A stretch of 64,000 bases of DNA from an uncultured Candidatus Entotheonella sp. (GTDB lineage Bacteria; Tectomicrobia; Entotheonellia; Entotheonellales; Entotheonellaceae), in NCBI GenBank assembly GCA_958295825.1, contig OY282375.1, forward strand, positions 1,101,489 through 1,165,488. The letters are read 5' to 3'. A program made the position numbers and the translations under genes. Shown here in pieces: positions 62,166 through 64,000 of the stretch (the stretch's first letter is position 1; the number at the start of each line of letters is the position of its first letter). Under the pieces are notes generated by a model. That model had not been told where the DNA came from, ran no database searches, and worked only from the letters and a program-made list of their open reading frames with translations.

Positions 62166-62224
62166 TTCCATTCATGTACCTCATAATGTGTACGAATAAA
62201 TTCGGGAAGCAGGTCTGCACTCAT
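62166..62224 (-). pseudogene. BglII-type restriction endonuclease, N-terminal part
   Basis: ATG 62224 gives MSADLLPEFIRTHYEVHEW, the start of the endonuclease that continues as KHACAIL at 58492. It ends in the TTCCATTC target copy. An upstream ATG in the same frame (62308) would add a hydrophobic 28-residue lead that is not like the family. Confidence 0.75.
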
Positions 62225-62439
62225 GGGGTTTCCATATACTGGATAAGAATATCCGTAAGGTCCCCCAACAAGGCAAACAATCCAAATAAGGGTTAAATCG
62301 GCGAGCACTATGGCAGGCGGTGGATTAAGTCAAGCCACGCTCCAGGGACTGCCCCCGCCCAATTCGGTGTGCGACAGAACGTCTCAGGAGATTACACCCG
62401 TGAAGCACGCTACCAGACTCGCCGACCTGCTCCAATCCA
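62225..62439. other. Upstream region of the split endonuclease
   Basis: 215 bp containing the region where the restriction operon promoter is expected. No other gene seen. Confidence 0.35.
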
Positions 62440-62640
62440 CCTTTGCCTTACACCGCGCTTGCGAGAGGCCAGGCGCTTGGAGACGCCAGGGGGTGTGTTG
62501 GCGATCGCGTTTTGCTGGGCTTGGTACGGTGGTGGCACGCGGTCAAACCAATTGCGCTCAAGACGCATCAGAGGCCCGCCAAGAGCCTGTTTCGCTATGG
62601 ATTCGACGGCATTTCGCCAAGCCGTCCTGAATGCGGCAGA
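62440..62640 (+). pseudogene. Decayed IS4-family transposase C-terminus
   Basis: One frame gives LREARRLET and VLAIAFCWAWYGG, another gives HAVKPIALKTHQRPAKSLF and RYGFDGIS. Joined, they match the end of IS4-family transposases (helix rich in A-I-A-F-C-W-A, then K-P-I-x-x-K-T-H-x-R-x-A-K-S-I/L-F-R-Y-G-x-D). A frameshift separates them and no N-terminal part is present, so it is inactive. Confidence 0.55.
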
Positions 62641-62762
62641 CTGGGAGCCGTTTTTGAGCGCGTCCTACCCGTATAATTTTTCGTGTACAGTAGTCTTGAA
62701 GAGGATATTGAGCAGTTGCGGGTCGGATGGATTAGCGCAGCGTAATCTGACATTCTACGTTC

Positions 62763-63419
62763 CTATTGCTCCACGCAATACAGGTGCGCCAGATAGTCGC
62801 ACCTTCCCGGCAACACGCCGGTGCGCGACCAAGCCGGCGTGGCGTCGTCCGTTGCGCCCCACCAGCCACCGTCGTAGCGGCGGCGTGAGGTCCAATCGGC
62901 GCAGGTGGGCGACAGCGCCTGGCCGTCGGGCGTGGTGGCGGTGCGGGCCAGGAACGGCGACGGCACGGCATCGCCGTACTCCGTGCGGTCGATGGGGTGG
63001 GCGAGGTCGCCGTCGGTCAGGTCGGCATAGTTATCGGCGACCCGGATACCACCCGGCATGACGTAGGGCACGTCCTTGTGGGCGACGCGGGCGCCGGCCG
63101 GTTCGGCGGTGGTGGACAGCCAAGCGCGGAACACACCGGGCAGCCCGGCTTGGCGCGCTGCTTCCTGACACCGCGCGTCGGCGCCCGCCAAGCCGTCGAA
63201 GTTGCCCTGGAAGGCGGACTGGGTGACGAATACGAGCACCATCTCCTGACACGCCGCCGGACGCGCGACGCCAATCGCAGCCGCCGTGCAGCCGGCTCCA
63301 GCGGTAGCCACCACGCCGCGGGGAGGGGCTCCTTCCCTCTCCTCTCGAGGGTAAAGGGCGCTTGCCAGCAACAACACCGCCGCCAAGAAACCTGCTACTG
63401 TCACCAAGCCGTGACGCAT
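62763..63419 (-). CDS. Secreted DUF1554-like protein
   Basis: 218 aa. A hydrophobic leader (LVTVAGFLAAVLLLASALY) suggests export. VLVFVTQSAFQGNFDGLAGADARCQEAARQAGLPGVFRAWLST is the hallmark of DUF1554-type modules, and the cysteines in CTAAAIGVARPAAC, CQEAA, CADWT and LPGRCDYLAHLYC probably form disulfides. The fold resembles collagen-endostatin-like domains. Role unknown, perhaps surface attachment. ATG 63419 lies near AGGAGAAACAAGG. Confidence 0.7.
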   Translation of the reverse strand: MRHGLVTVAGFLAAVLLLASALYPREEREGAPPRGVVATAGAGCTAAAIGVARPAACQEMVLVFVTQSAFQGNFDGLAGADARCQEAARQAGLPGVFRAWLSTTAEPAGARVAHKDVPYVMPGGIRVADNYADLTDGDLAHPIDRTEYGDAVPSPFLARTATTPDGQALSPTCADWTSRRRYDGGWWGATDDATPAWSRTGVLPGRCDYLAHLYCVEQ

Positions 63420-63486
63420 CCTTGTTTCTCCTGTGGCCCCTGTGTGGAAGTGTCGGATTACGCTGCGCTAATCCGACCTGCATGAT

Positions 63487-64000
63487 CTACGCCGCGGCGC
63501 GAAACGTGGCGATAAACTGCTGCCACTCGACCTCCGACGCGCCTTCCGGCACCGGCGCGTAGATCGACAGCCGGTGCAGCACGCCCTCGTAGCGCTGCCG
63601 CAGCTTGGCGGCCAGCTCGCCGGGCGACGCGACGACGGCCACCGCTTCCAAGAGCTCGTCCGGCACCCGTCGGCCCATTTCGTCAACATCGCCCTGGCGC
63701 ATCAGTTTGTTCAACTCCTCGCCGAGCGCACCGCGGCCGTGGTAGTCCAGCATCACACGATAGCTCGGCGTCGAGCCATAGAAGGCGATCTGCTGCCGCG
63801 CCTTCGCGGCCGCCGCGTCCATGTCCGTCTGCGTGTCGCCCGTCACCGCCATCACCGGCGCGTACAACTCCAGCGCCGCGGCGTCCCGCCCGCTGCGCCG
63901 CGCCCCGTCCTCCAGCGCCGGGCGCACCACGTCGCGCAGGTAGCCCACCGAGTGCATCGGATGCACGTGCAGGCCATCCGCTACCTCGCCGGCCACGTAC
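63487..64000 (-). CDS. LLM-class flavin/F420-dependent oxidoreductase, C-terminal part
   Basis: About 171 codons of the gene, entering from the right edge of the window. VADGLHVHPMHSVGYLRDVVRPALEDGARRSGRD is the end of the luciferase-like TIM barrel, and YAPVMAVTGDTQTDMDAAAAKARQQIAFYGSTPSYRVMLDYHG and SPGELAAKLRQRYEGVLHRLSIYAPVP the C-terminus. It resembles the TIGR03617-type F420 group. The true start is outside the window. Confidence 0.85.
   Translation of the reverse strand, partial: YVAGEVADGLHVHPMHSVGYLRDVVRPALEDGARRSGRDAAALELYAPVMAVTGDTQTDMDAAAAKARQQIAFYGSTPSYRVMLDYHGRGALGEELNKLMRQGDVDEMGRRVPDELLEAVAVVASPGELAAKLRQRYEGVLHRLSIYAPVPEGASEVEWQQFIATFRAAA

Noticed and set aside
63318-63360. 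A second copy of the palindrome seen at 214-277
   Set aside because: CCTTCCCTCTCCTCTCGAGGG is similar in style but lies inside the DUF1554-like gene's leader region and matches too weakly.

Overview
The window comes from a GC-rich, Gram-negative-type bacterium. Envelope genes (apolipoprotein N-acyltransferase lnt, a lipobox lipoprotein, a periplasmic di-haem cytochrome c peroxidase) and a yacG homologue argue for a proteobacterium-like or Tectomicrobia-like uncultured lineage. Two acyl-CoA dehydrogenases, a double CaiB CoA-transferase, an acyl-CoA ligase and an F420-type LLM oxidoreductase fit a catabolically versatile environmental organism. The exact phylum cannot be read from the sequence. 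I saw no rRNA or tRNA gene.

Layout. 1-28.9 kb is mostly ordinary chromosome: sugar phosphorylation (ppgK), SDR, class V aminotransferase, acyl-CoA dehydrogenase, a ugpC-type ABC ATPase, molybdenum cofactor genes (mocA, moeA), nucleoside phosphorylase, purE, a Sua5/YrdC protein, the rho-rpmE-prfA-prmC block, hisB-hisH-hisF, cytochrome c peroxidase, a split thiamine-diphosphate decarboxylase, a tandem CoA-transferase, an MBL hydrolase, SAM hydrolase and yacG. 28.9-49.1 kb is an accessory and defence region opened by an IS5-family element. It holds (a) a three-gene PD-(D/E)XK nuclease / unknown / AAA+ ATPase operon (29.8-33.1 kb), visibly AT-richer than its surroundings; (b) a five-gene operon with an SNF2 helicase, an intact DUF2791/BrxD-like ATPase and an apparently inactivated partner ATPase (35.0-40.4 kb); and (c) a compact type II-C CRISPR-Cas locus (42.9-49.1 kb) with 25 identical repeats, cas2, cas1, cas9 and a predicted tracrRNA with its own promoter and terminator. 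Housekeeping genes (cinA, metF) lie between these modules.

49.2-57.1 kb returns to chromosome-type genes: lipoprotein, hydroxyacid dehydrogenase, acyl-CoA ligase, YvcK/CofD-like protein, a lipoyl/octanoyl transferase beside gcvH, lnt and ferredoxin. 57.3-62.7 kb is a second accessory region. An MT-A70 methyltransferase and a BglII-type restriction endonuclease formed one operon. The endonuclease is now split by a 3,665-bp element with 13-bp terminal inverted repeats and an 8-bp target duplication. Removing the element and one target copy restores a continuous 196-codon reading frame. The element carries no transposase; its cargo is two glycosyltransferase genes, each with a 12-13 base poly-C run that could switch phase, plus a fragment of an FAD oxidoreductase. 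The window ends with a decayed IS4-type remnant, a DUF1554-like secreted protein and a truncated LLM oxidoreductase.

The best candidates for undescribed biology are the five-gene SNF2/ATPase pair operon, the three-gene nuclease/ATPase operon and the transposase-less glycosyltransferase-carrying element. The type II-C locus is complete enough to give a detailed guide-RNA model.
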